Below, piece by piece: positions 15,236-23,411 of a stretch of DNA of 64,000 nucleotides. This DNA comes from Chryseobacterium mulctrae (GTDB lineage Bacteria > Bacteroidota > Bacteroidia > Flavobacteriales > Weeksellaceae). The notes beneath the pieces are model-generated. The model saw only the letters and a program-made list of their open reading frames with translations. It was not told where the DNA came from and made no database searches. The stretch covers positions 1,612,001 to 1,676,000 of the forward strand of contig NZ_VAJL01000001.1 of NCBI RefSeq assembly GCF_006175945.1, written 5' to 3'. Positions within the stretch are counted from its first letter, which is position 1. Each line of letters begins with the position of its first letter. Position numbers and translations under genes: made by a program.

Positions 15236-17992
15236 ATGAGAAAAAATATTAACAAAGCTTTATGGGTTATAGCGATGGGGATTTCCATTGGAAGCTTTCA
15301 TGCCCAGGGAATTAATTTCGGAGACTTTTCAAAACCTGTTCCTTCCGAATCTTCAGCAACGACTTTTGATACCACCCCTGTTTCTTATGCTACAGGGATA
15401 CCCAATATATCATTACCTATTTTGAGTCTTGCCAGTAATGATCCCAGAATATCAACAGGACTTTCGCTGATGTATCATCCAAGCAATGATCAGGATGACG
15501 AAATTGCAGGCGAAACAGGTTCCGGATGGACGCTCGCAAAAGGGGGAATCATTACGAGAGAAATGGCTGGAGAACTTGATGAGAGTTACTACAACGCTTC
15601 CTCACCCTATTATAAAAAAAATGAATTTGATGATGTCTATTATTATAATCTTCCCACAGGAACTTCCGGGAAATTCAGGTTTGTAAGGGATGTTAATGCC
15701 AACACCTTTGAGATTGTCAACCTAAGCCCCAACAACATCAAGATAGAATATACAAGAGACAGCAACCAGGCTACCCTGAATGCTACGTCTTTTACCATTA
15801 CAGATACCTATGGATATAAGTTTCTTTTCAGCGATTACAGCCAGAGCAGAACCGACTACAGAACAGGAACATCGGGGATTAGCGGGCTTGTTTACAAATC
15901 TGCATTTTATTTAACCCGAATTAGTTCTCCTACCAATACAACTCTTCTTACCTATGAGTATCAAAAGGATCCTAAATACAGGGAAGGAAGCACCTCCTTA
16001 CTTGAGTACCAACTTTGCAAGCTGATCAAGGTACTATCTCCCAATATGGGATCTATAGAGATTCAGTATGAGTTTGTTCCTTCTCTGGAAAATTCAATGA
16101 GTGATCCTTACAGTGTAAAAAAAGCCGTTCTTAAAGATCTTTGGGGAAATATTATATCACAATACAGTTTTGTATATGACCTGCCTTATGTCTACTATCC
16201 GGAATATGGTTCTCAATTAGGAAAAAGAGTTTTAACAGAAGTGCAGAGACTTGATGCGAATAATACTGTTCTTGATAAAACCAAAATTAATATTATTAAT
16301 CCCAACCCTAAAAGCAGACAGGTCAGAATAGTAAATCCGGGAGGAGGAACTGTTGAATATCAGTTTGAAGGAAATGAAGTATTTGCTGATTTTAATTCTC
16401 CCAAATATCTGGAAAAACTGGAAAAATGGGAAGGCGAAGCTTTCCACTATTTTTACCAGAATGCTCATGACTGGTATTTTAATACGAGAAATTCGCGAAC
16501 CTTTACTTTCCAGGTAACGGGAACTCCGGGAAAACAAAAAAAATTCAAGTTCAGCTATAGCGGTGCAAGCTTCCCCCCTGCTATTCCTACTGAAGGCGGA
16601 AGTGTAGAATACATCGATTATAAAATCGTCAATGTAACACAGAACTCAGGAGCAACATATCAAAACGATATTTACTATTCGATGAATGAAATGCTTCTGC
16701 TTCCCGGAACGTACACCATTCAGATTATAGGGTCCGGAGGAGGAACAATTACCATTGATGAGCTTATGATACACCCGGGTCCTTACAAAAACGCTTTCGA
16801 AACAGATGGATTAAGAATAAAAAACATTAAATATTTTAATGCAAGTACAGATTCACAGCCTGTGAAAACCATGTCTTATACCTATGATAAATTCGACACC
16901 GTTATTCCTTCGAGCAGCGGAGTAAGAAAAATTTACCAAAACGTAAAGATTCATGAAAACTCAGGAAATGGTTATTTGCGTTACTATTATACCGATGAAG
17001 GAAATTTCCCGCCATACGATGTACAGGTTAATGGAAGCAGTGTAACCATCACTCCTGAAAACAATGAGCTGGAAAACGGGATGACGCAAAAGCAGGAAAC
17101 CTATAATGAGCAGAACCAGATTCTTACTTCCTCAGAATACACCTATGCTTTTGAAAAGAAAAGTATGGCAGCAAAATTAATTGAAGATGCAAGATCTGTC
17201 CCTGTATTTACTAAAAAGGTTACCGTATTGTCTAAAAATTACGGGAAGAACGGACAGCCAATCTCAACCGCTGCCGAAACGGAAATAAGCTCAGTGAATT
17301 ATCAGACCGAAAAAGAAAAGGCAACCCTCGCTAATGGAGATGTTATAGAAACACAGACCTTCTATCCTTTAGGGAACAGTGAGTACACCCATCTTCAGAA
17401 TGCCAATATTATTTCTGTACCCATTAAAACCATTGCGAAGAAAAACGGTAAGATGATCTCTACTTCACAGACAAAATATGACAACGGAAGCCTGCGGCCT
17501 ACTTCTACCGTGGTAACCAATCCTAAAGACGGAAGCCTTAAAACTACCCAAAGGCTGGATGCTTATGATAACGAGGGCAATATCAGACAGTACACTTCAA
17601 ACATTGATGAGGTTTCTGGGCAGGGAGTTCCGGCAGTAGTGATCTGGGGATATCACAAGACGTTGCCTATTGCTAAAATACCGGGTGCAACATTAGCAGA
17701 TATCGGAGCATTGGCAGATGATATTATCGCAAAATCTGATCTTGATAAAGACAATGCTTCAGAGAAAACACTGCTTGAAGCTTTAGACGCTTTCAGGACC
17801 AACGCTGCGCTCAAAAAGTTTCAGATCACCACCTATACCCACAATCCGTTGACGGGAGTAAGCTCTGTAACGCCACCCAACGGAATCAGGGAAAGCTATA
17901 CCTACGATCAAAAATCCAGGCTGAAGTCGGTCATCGATGTTAACGGAAATATTGTTTCTGATTACCAATACAACACAAAACCACAGCCTTAA
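15236..17992 (+). CDS. RHS/SpvB-type secreted protein, N-terminal partner of the RHS toxin
   Basis: A 918-aa protein with signal peptide (ends near GSFHAQ). The start of the mature part, PVSYATGIPNISLPILSLAS, then LSLMYHPSND and GSGWTLAKGG, resembles the SpvB/TcB-type opening of insecticidal-toxin and RHS shells. Many YD-like repeats follow, such as KTMSYTYDKFD and RESYTYDQKSRLKSVIDVNGN at the very end. No T9SS sorting tail and no toxin tip are present. It is followed 34 bases later by the RHS core protein. I infer that the two together make one RHS shell, as TcB and TcC do. This is inference. Confidence 0.75.
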   Translation: MRKNINKALWVIAMGISIGSFHAQGINFGDFSKPVPSESSATTFDTTPVSYATGIPNISLPILSLASNDPRISTGLSLMYHPSNDQDDEIAGETGSGWTLAKGGIITREMAGELDESYYNASSPYYKKNEFDDVYYYNLPTGTSGKFRFVRDVNANTFEIVNLSPNNIKIEYTRDSNQATLNATSFTITDTYGYKFLFSDYSQSRTDYRTGTSGISGLVYKSAFYLTRISSPTNTTLLTYEYQKDPKYREGSTSLLEYQLCKLIKVLSPNMGSIEIQYEFVPSLENSMSDPYSVKKAVLKDLWGNIISQYSFVYDLPYVYYPEYGSQLGKRVLTEVQRLDANNTVLDKTKINIINPNPKSRQVRIVNPGGGTVEYQFEGNEVFADFNSPKYLEKLEKWEGEAFHYFYQNAHDWYFNTRNSRTFTFQVTGTPGKQKKFKFSYSGASFPPAIPTEGGSVEYIDYKIVNVTQNSGATYQNDIYYSMNEMLLLPGTYTIQIIGSGGGTITIDELMIHPGPYKNAFETDGLRIKNIKYFNASTDSQPVKTMSYTYDKFDTVIPSSSGVRKIYQNVKIHENSGNGYLRYYYTDEGNFPPYDVQVNGSSVTITPENNELENGMTQKQETYNEQNQILTSSEYTYAFEKKSMAAKLIEDARSVPVFTKKVTVLSKNYGKNGQPISTAAETEISSVNYQTEKEKATLANGDVIETQTFYPLGNSEYTHLQNANIISVPIKTIAKKNGKMISTSQTKYDNGSLRPTSTVVTNPKDGSLKTTQRLDAYDNEGNIRQYTSNIDEVSGQGVPAVVIWGYHKTLPIAKIPGATLADIGALADDIIAKSDLDKDNASEKTLLEALDAFRTNAALKKFQITTYTHNPLTGVSSVTPPNGIRESYTYDQKSRLKSVIDVNGNIVSDYQYNTKPQP

Positions 17993-18026
17993 GAATCTAT
18001 TGTCGTATTGTTTAAAAAAATAAATT

Positions 18027-21000
18027 ATGAAAAAAATATTAACCTTAGTCTATCTTCTTATGGTGGCTGTACTCTATTCTCAGAGTCTTACCCCATCAGA
18101 AAATCATATATACAGCAGAACGTATCTCGAGCCCGTAACCACACAGCAGCCGGGAGCGGCGCAGCTTCAGGGTGTAAAATACTTTGACGGGCTCGGAAGA
18201 GCTACCCAGAGCATCAGCATCAAATCTTCACCAACCGGAAAAGACATTGTAGTTCCTTCCCTGTACGATACTGCCACAGGAAGAAAAACCAAAGACTATC
18301 TTCCGCAGCCTGTTGACAGCCAGAACGGAGCGTATCTTCCGAATGTTGGCGAAAATTCCGTGAATGCCTATTACGGTGTTCCCAATGCGTATTCTGAAGT
18401 TGCTTATGAGCCTTCACCATTGGGGAGAGTAGAAAAGAAAGCAGCTCCCGGAGCCGATTGGCAGATTACAGGAAACCATATCCAAAGAACAGAGCAGACC
18501 ACCAACAGCGCAGGTGAAGTAAGAAAAATTACGGCTACTTCTACCTGGAATCCTGCCACGCAGATAAGCGATGTTGCTTTGGATGCCGTGTCGGATAATG
18601 CCTATACTACGGGCGGATTTTACAATGCTAATATTCTTGTAAAAACCATCGCCTGGGACGAAGAAAACCACGAGGTACAGAGCTTTACAGATCCTGCAGG
18701 AAAGCAGATCCTGATCCGTAAGATCAACCAGAAGACAAACGGAACAACAGAAAATCTCGATACCTATTATGTATACGATGATTTTGAAAACCTGGCATTT
18801 GTGATTCCGCCTAAGGCAGCAACAGCAACAAGCATTGCACAGCTCAATACCAAGCTGGATGTACTCTGCTATCAATACAAGTATGATAAATACAACCGAT
18901 TGGCAGAAAAAAAGCTTCCGGGAAAAGGCTGGGAATATGTAGTCTATGACAAGCAGAACCGACCTGTTCTTACACAGGATGCCAACCTGAGAGCTACCAC
19001 CAATAATTTTGGGCAGAAAGGCTGGATGTTTACCAAATACGATGCCTTCGGAAGAGTGCTGTACACCGGCTTCTTTGCCAATACAGGAACCCGCGTTGCT
19101 ATGCAAAACGCAGTCAGCAATATGTCTGCCAATGCGCTCAACAATGAGGCCGTAACCACTACCCCTTTTACCCAGGGAAGCATGACGATTTACTATACCA
19201 AAAATGCATTCCCTACAGGAAGCATGACGGTGCTGAGTGTTAATTATTATGATGAATATCCTACAGGTGCACCTGCGCAGCCCAATCTGGTACAGAACCA
19301 GACGACGATGACATCTGTACCTACTGCCTTTACGGCCAATGGTTTCTCATCAGTAAGAAGCACCAAAACGATGCCTACCGGAAGCTATACCAGAAACATT
19401 GAGAACGACAGCTGGTCTTCAGCTTTTATCTGGTATGATACAATGGGAAGAGCGGTAGGAACCTATGGAAAAAATCATTTGGGCGGATTTACATCCACCG
19501 AAAGCTCTCTTGATTTTTCGGGAAAAGTAAAAGAAAGCTATACTTATCACTCCCGAAACACTGCTTCTGCGCAAGTGACCATCAAAGACCGCTATGTCTA
19601 CAGCCCTTACCAGTTTTTGCAGAAACATTATCAGCAGATCAACGGTCAGCCTGAAGAGCTGATCTCTGATCTTACTTACAATGACCTTGGGCAGATCACC
19701 AACAAAAAAGTGGGCGGAGGTTTACAAAGCATAGACTATAGTTACAATGTAAGAGGATGGCTTTTGGGGATTAACCCTAATGATCTGGGTACTCTGGGCA
19801 GCAAGCTTTTTGCCTACAAAATAAAATACAACCAGAGAGAGGGAGTGGAAGCTCCCAATAACGAATATACAGACCTGAAAGTAAAGCCCCGTTACAACGG
19901 AGGTATTGCAGAAGTAGACTGGAAGGTCGCAACAGACAACATCCAGAGAAGATATGGGTATTCTTATGACGGAGTTAACCGACTGAAAGCCGGGTTTTAC
20001 CAGACCGATGCCAATCCTTATCTGAAAGAGTACAATGAAATTCTGGATTATGACCTAAATGGGAATATTTCTACTTTGAAAAGAACTGCAAGTTCTGATA
20101 ATTCGTTTACAGGAACAGCACAGGTTATTGACAACCTTACCTATACTTATGACGCAGGAAACAGGCTGACCAATGTTACCGATGCTTCTCAGAATTATAA
20201 TGGTTACCCGTCTTCTTCAGGTACGCTGATTGATTATGATGACAACGGAAATATGACCAGCCAGAAAGATAAAGGAATCAACAGCATTAGCTACAATTAT
20301 CTGGATCTTCCTGAAGAAATAAAGTTTAGCGCTACCTACATTATCAGAAACAAAATAACCGGTGAAGATGAAGAAAGAAACGTAAGAACCAATTATGTCT
20401 TTCGTGCAGACGGAACGAAGCTCAGAAAAGAATATACAACTTTCTATAAGGGAGGCTCAGAAAGAACCACTACAACAGATTATTTAGATGGCTTTCAGTA
20501 TAAGGTAAATCATTTAGGAACGGTTACTTTAGAATTTGTACCCACTCCGGAAGGGTATTATGATTTTAAAAATAATAGGTATATTTACAACTATACCGAC
20601 CACTTGGGAAATACACGCCTGAGCTATTTCAAAAATGCAGGAGGCAGCGCAGAAGTTCTTGAAGAAAACAATTATTATCCTTTTGGATTAAAGCATGAAG
20701 GGTACAATGCTTTAGCAGGAAATCCTTCTTATCAATACCAATACAACGGTAAAGAATTGCAGGAAGAAACAGGCTGGAATGACTATGGTGCTAGAATGTA
20801 CATGTCTGATATTGCAAGATGGGGAGTTATGGATCCTCTTGCCGAAATGTATAGAAGACATTCTCCATATAATTATGCGATAAATAATCCTGTTTCATTT
20901 ATTGATCCGGATGGAAGAAGCGTACAATATGCAAATGGAGGCCTTAATTTTACTGGAGATTCGGCAGTAGCATTTGGAGCTTTACTTTTAGGACAAGCCC

Positions 21001-21764
21001 AAGCGCACAATGCAGCAGGTGGAAGCAAAATAGATAGAATTTCTGCTGTAGATGAAACGAGTGGAGGAGGAAGTGCTCTTAGCTCTTGGATGCAGAACTA
21101 TTTGAATTCTCCTCCTGATGATCATTTTGATCAGTTTGGTAGATTTTTATATACAGACAATAGAAATTCATCTAATATTGTTATAAATCATGTGTTTGGA
21201 GGCATAACGAATCAACAGAATGTTATGTTGGCAAAAATGCAACCACAATGGCTAGAAACAATGCTTAGTAAGTTTAAAATTTCGAAGGATAACTATTCAA
21301 CTATTACAAATATTGCAAATCATTATGCAACTGAAGCAGGAGTAGACTTAAATAATCTTGAAGGAAATAGTACTTCTTTAGGAATTTCTAATTATAGATT
21401 TGAAAGTATGCAAAGAAAAGGTAATTTTGATAGCTATAATGGTGGTGAATATAGGGCAAATGCTCTTATGACCGGTGATTTAAATAAAAAAACAATCTCA
21501 ATTATGGTAAATAACGGATATGTAGATAATTTGTTAGATAATAGATTTAATATGATTTCTACTCTTAGCCATGAAGGAGGGACAGTAAGTCATTTAACGC
21601 TTCCGGCAGAACCTCAATTACAAGGAATTAAAAATCATATTACTATTTATAATAACCAAATAAAATCTTCTATCTTTAAGAAAACAACAATTGATTACCA
21701 ATACATTATGAAAGATAATTTAAACAAATATATAAGGAAATATGAATTATACAATCGTAAATAG
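18027..21764 (+). CDS. RHS repeat core protein with variable C-terminal toxin-like tip
   Basis: A 1245-aa protein with signal peptide (MKKILTLVYLLMVAVLYSQS). YD repeats run through residues about 60-850. The RHS-associated core is clear: YNYTDHLGNTRLSYF, NNYYPFGLKHEGYNAL, YQYNGKELQEETGWNDYGAR, then RRHSPYNYAINNP and FIDPDG at 960-963. The final NPxxxxDPxG is the conserved junction where RHS cores are cut in known systems. The 282-aa tip (from about base 20916) is more AT-rich than the core, as is usual for exchangeable tips. It contains STLSHEGG-TVS-H (His1182, Glu1183, His1189) and a later NH (His1204), possibly an altered metallopeptidase. The last 23 bases overlap the next gene. Confidence 0.88.
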   Translation: MKKILTLVYLLMVAVLYSQSLTPSENHIYSRTYLEPVTTQQPGAAQLQGVKYFDGLGRATQSISIKSSPTGKDIVVPSLYDTATGRKTKDYLPQPVDSQNGAYLPNVGENSVNAYYGVPNAYSEVAYEPSPLGRVEKKAAPGADWQITGNHIQRTEQTTNSAGEVRKITATSTWNPATQISDVALDAVSDNAYTTGGFYNANILVKTIAWDEENHEVQSFTDPAGKQILIRKINQKTNGTTENLDTYYVYDDFENLAFVIPPKAATATSIAQLNTKLDVLCYQYKYDKYNRLAEKKLPGKGWEYVVYDKQNRPVLTQDANLRATTNNFGQKGWMFTKYDAFGRVLYTGFFANTGTRVAMQNAVSNMSANALNNEAVTTTPFTQGSMTIYYTKNAFPTGSMTVLSVNYYDEYPTGAPAQPNLVQNQTTMTSVPTAFTANGFSSVRSTKTMPTGSYTRNIENDSWSSAFIWYDTMGRAVGTYGKNHLGGFTSTESSLDFSGKVKESYTYHSRNTASAQVTIKDRYVYSPYQFLQKHYQQINGQPEELISDLTYNDLGQITNKKVGGGLQSIDYSYNVRGWLLGINPNDLGTLGSKLFAYKIKYNQREGVEAPNNEYTDLKVKPRYNGGIAEVDWKVATDNIQRRYGYSYDGVNRLKAGFYQTDANPYLKEYNEILDYDLNGNISTLKRTASSDNSFTGTAQVIDNLTYTYDAGNRLTNVTDASQNYNGYPSSSGTLIDYDDNGNMTSQKDKGINSISYNYLDLPEEIKFSATYIIRNKITGEDEERNVRTNYVFRADGTKLRKEYTTFYKGGSERTTTTDYLDGFQYKVNHLGTVTLEFVPTPEGYYDFKNNRYIYNYTDHLGNTRLSYFKNAGGSAEVLEENNYYPFGLKHEGYNALAGNPSYQYQYNGKELQEETGWNDYGARMYMSDIARWGVMDPLAEMYRRHSPYNYAINNPVSFIDPDGRSVQYANGGLNFTGDSAVAFGALLLGQAQAHNAAGGSKIDRISAVDETSGGGSALSSWMQNYLNSPPDDHFDQFGRFLYTDNRNSSNIVINHVFGGITNQQNVMLAKMQPQWLETMLSKFKISKDNYSTITNIANHYATEAGVDLNNLEGNSTSLGISNYRFESMQRKGNFDSYNGGEYRANALMTGDLNKKTISIMVNNGYVDNLLDNRFNMISTLSHEGGTVSHLTLPAEPQLQGIKNHITIYNNQIKSSIFKKTTIDYQYIMKDNLNKYIRKYELYNRK

Positions 21765-22254
21765 AGTTTTTTTTATTATAATATGTTTTAACATTTTTAC
21801 CTCATGTATGAAAAAAAAGAAAAACATTGAAGTGATAGAAATAAATAATTTTCAAAATTTAATTTGTACCGATCCAATTAATGATAGTATCTTTGTTAAA
21901 GATGTAGAAACATTTATACTATTTGGAAATTTGACGAATGATACTATTCAAATTTCCATAAAAGATATTAAAAAGCATCTAAAACATACTCACAAAAAAG
22001 ATACTTTTTCAATTAATTTTGAATCAGAAAATGATATAACTATTCCACCTCTTGACTCTCTTGGTTTACCTTGTATTTCTATAATTGAAAAAAAATATGT
22101 ACAGAATGACTCTCTTTTTTTAAATGGGTTTAGTGTTATAAATTTGAAAACAAAAAAAATAGTTTCTAAAAGTAAAAATTATAGGACTAAGAAATTTTAT
22201 GAATTTCAATTATATAAACGTTGGGGTATAAAAACTGATCATGTAGATTTATAA
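21742..22254 (+). CDS. Candidate immunity lipoprotein for the RHS tip
   Basis: A 170-aa protein with a signal sequence and a likely lipobox ending IFTSC at Cys22. The remainder is beta-rich and lysine-rich with no recognised domain. It starts inside the end of the RHS gene (23-base overlap, another frame), has the same strong AT bias as the toxin tip, and ends before a terminator. Small cognate genes directly after a variable RHS tip are normally immunity genes, and a periplasm-facing lipoprotein would fit a toxin acting in the envelope. Role inferred from position only. Confidence 0.65.
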   Translation: MNYTIVNRVFFIIICFNIFTSCMKKKKNIEVIEINNFQNLICTDPINDSIFVKDVETFILFGNLTNDTIQISIKDIKKHLKHTHKKDTFSINFESENDITIPPLDSLGLPCISIIEKKYVQNDSLFLNGFSVINLKTKKIVSKSKNYRTKKFYEFQLYKRWGIKTDHVDL

Positions 22255-22338
22255 ATAGTAGGTAATATTTGGAGTTGCTATCTTTTTTGATACAAAAAGT
22301 TTATACTTTTATACTCTTTAAGTTTAGAGAACTAAATA

Positions 22339-22370
22339 ATTAGGGTGTTGAAATCGACACCCTAATTTTA
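22339..22370 (+). terminator. Terminator after the RHS/immunity pair
   Basis: A perfect 10-bp stem, ATTAGGGTGT / ACACCCTAAT, with an eight-base loop, followed by TTTAATTT. It closes the transcript 84 bases after the candidate immunity gene and separates it from the degraded second cassette. Confidence 0.8.
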
Positions 22371-22389
22371 ATTTAAAAAAGTTTCGCAA

Positions 22390-22860
22390 GAAGCAGTGCA
22401 GAAGTTCTTGAAGAAAGCAATTATTATCCTTTTGGATTAAAGCATGAAGGATATAATGCTTTAAACGGAAATCCTTCTTATCAGTATAAGTATAACGGAA
22501 AAGAAGTTCAGGAAGAAACAGGCTGGAATGACTATGCTGCAAGGGCATGAGCATGAATAACTGGGGAGATTCTTCATTTGGAAAAGGATCTACTAATCAC
22601 ACCGTTGATAGGTCTGCTGAAATTATAAATTTTATCTTTAGCGCTTTAGGAACTGGAGCTGGTCTTGCTGATGGAGAGCTGATGGAGAGCTGAGTCCTTG
22701 AATGAGTAATTATATTACAGAATTAAACTATGGAGGGCAAATAAAACCTATCGTGCAGATTTTAATTTGGCCTATGGATGGAGATGTTGGACATACTGCA
22801 CTTAGGGTTAATGGAACGGTTTACGGTTATTATCCTACAGATAATTCTTTTACTTATTAA
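22390..22860 (+). pseudogene. Orphan RHS core end plus second toxin tip, decayed
   Basis: Bases 22390-22547 are a roughly 90% copy of 20641-20800 (the SAEVLEE to GWNDY part of the RHS core) but have no start. The frame then shifts near AAGGGCATGAGC. A new tip follows (SMNNWGDSSFGKGSTNHTV onward, about to 22690). It is broken by an 11-base tandem duplication of gatggagagct at 22670-22691 and a TGA. The final 52 codons (22702-22860) remain open and encode WPMDGDVGHTALRVNGTVY, with a GHTAL motif. It ends three bases before a small membrane-protein gene. This looks like a silent tip cassette or the remnant of an older RHS end. Confidence 0.75.
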
Positions 22861-22863
22861 TTT

Positions 22864-23247
22864 ATGAACACAATTCTACACATAATACTTCTTATAATTA
22901 TATTTTCAAACTCAGTATTCCTAATGTTAGGAAAAGACATATTATCTTCTAAATTTTTAAAAATAACTTGGATTATTGCATTCATTGACATTTTATTAAT
23001 TTATTTCTTTTTTAGCTTAACTGAATCTATTATTCTTTACATTGTATTTACATCAATTATTGTAGTATTCACTGGGGGATTAACAACTGTAGTTAAAGGA
23101 TATAACTCCCATAATTTGGCAAATAATTTCAAGAATGATAATAGAAAAAGGTTTATGGTTTTTTTCATCTATTTTTTGCTGTTCTTTTTAATTATGCTTA
23201 CAATAGGTGTTATGAAAAACTTGTTGTTTGATTCTCCTTTAGAATAA
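22864..23247 (+). CDS. Small membrane protein, candidate immunity protein of the orphan tip
   Basis: A 127-aa protein with four hydrophobic segments: residues about 3-22, 30-50, 55-75 and 96-116. A basic stretch, NNFKNDNRKR, precedes the last helix. No known family is recognised. It begins three bases after the decayed toxin tip and is very AT-rich, as is the tip. Position suggests an immunity protein retained after decay of its toxin, protecting against relatives; this is inference. No start signal other than ATG is seen. Confidence 0.6.
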   Translation: MNTILHIILLIIIFSNSVFLMLGKDILSSKFLKITWIIAFIDILLIYFFFSLTESIILYIVFTSIIVVFTGGLTTVVKGYNSHNLANNFKNDNRKRFMVFFIYFLLFFLIMLTIGVMKNLLFDSPLE

Positions 23248-23382
23248 ACTACCATTATCAACGCTATTTTTCAAAACCATCAACTTTGAAGCAAACATAA
23301 TCGTAAAGAATCTACAACAGCAAAATCAGTTTCAATATAAAAATCACCCCCCAAAAACACCCAATTCCCTCATAGTTTTCAT

Positions 23383-23390
23383 ACCTTTAC
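23383..23390 (+). promoter_or_regulatory. Candidate -7 box for the GAF-domain gene
   Basis: TACCTTTA matches TAnnTTTG at seven of eight positions. Transcription would start near 23396, giving a leader of about 16 bases to the TTG start at 23412. Confidence 0.35.
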
Positions 23391-23411
23391 CCTCACAATT
23401 TTTCTTACATT

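Noticed and set aside
18414-19106. 230-codon open frame on the minus strand inside the RHS core gene
   Set aside because: It is antisense to a clear RHS gene, its composition reflects the opposite strand of repeat-rich coding sequence, and it has no domain or start signal.
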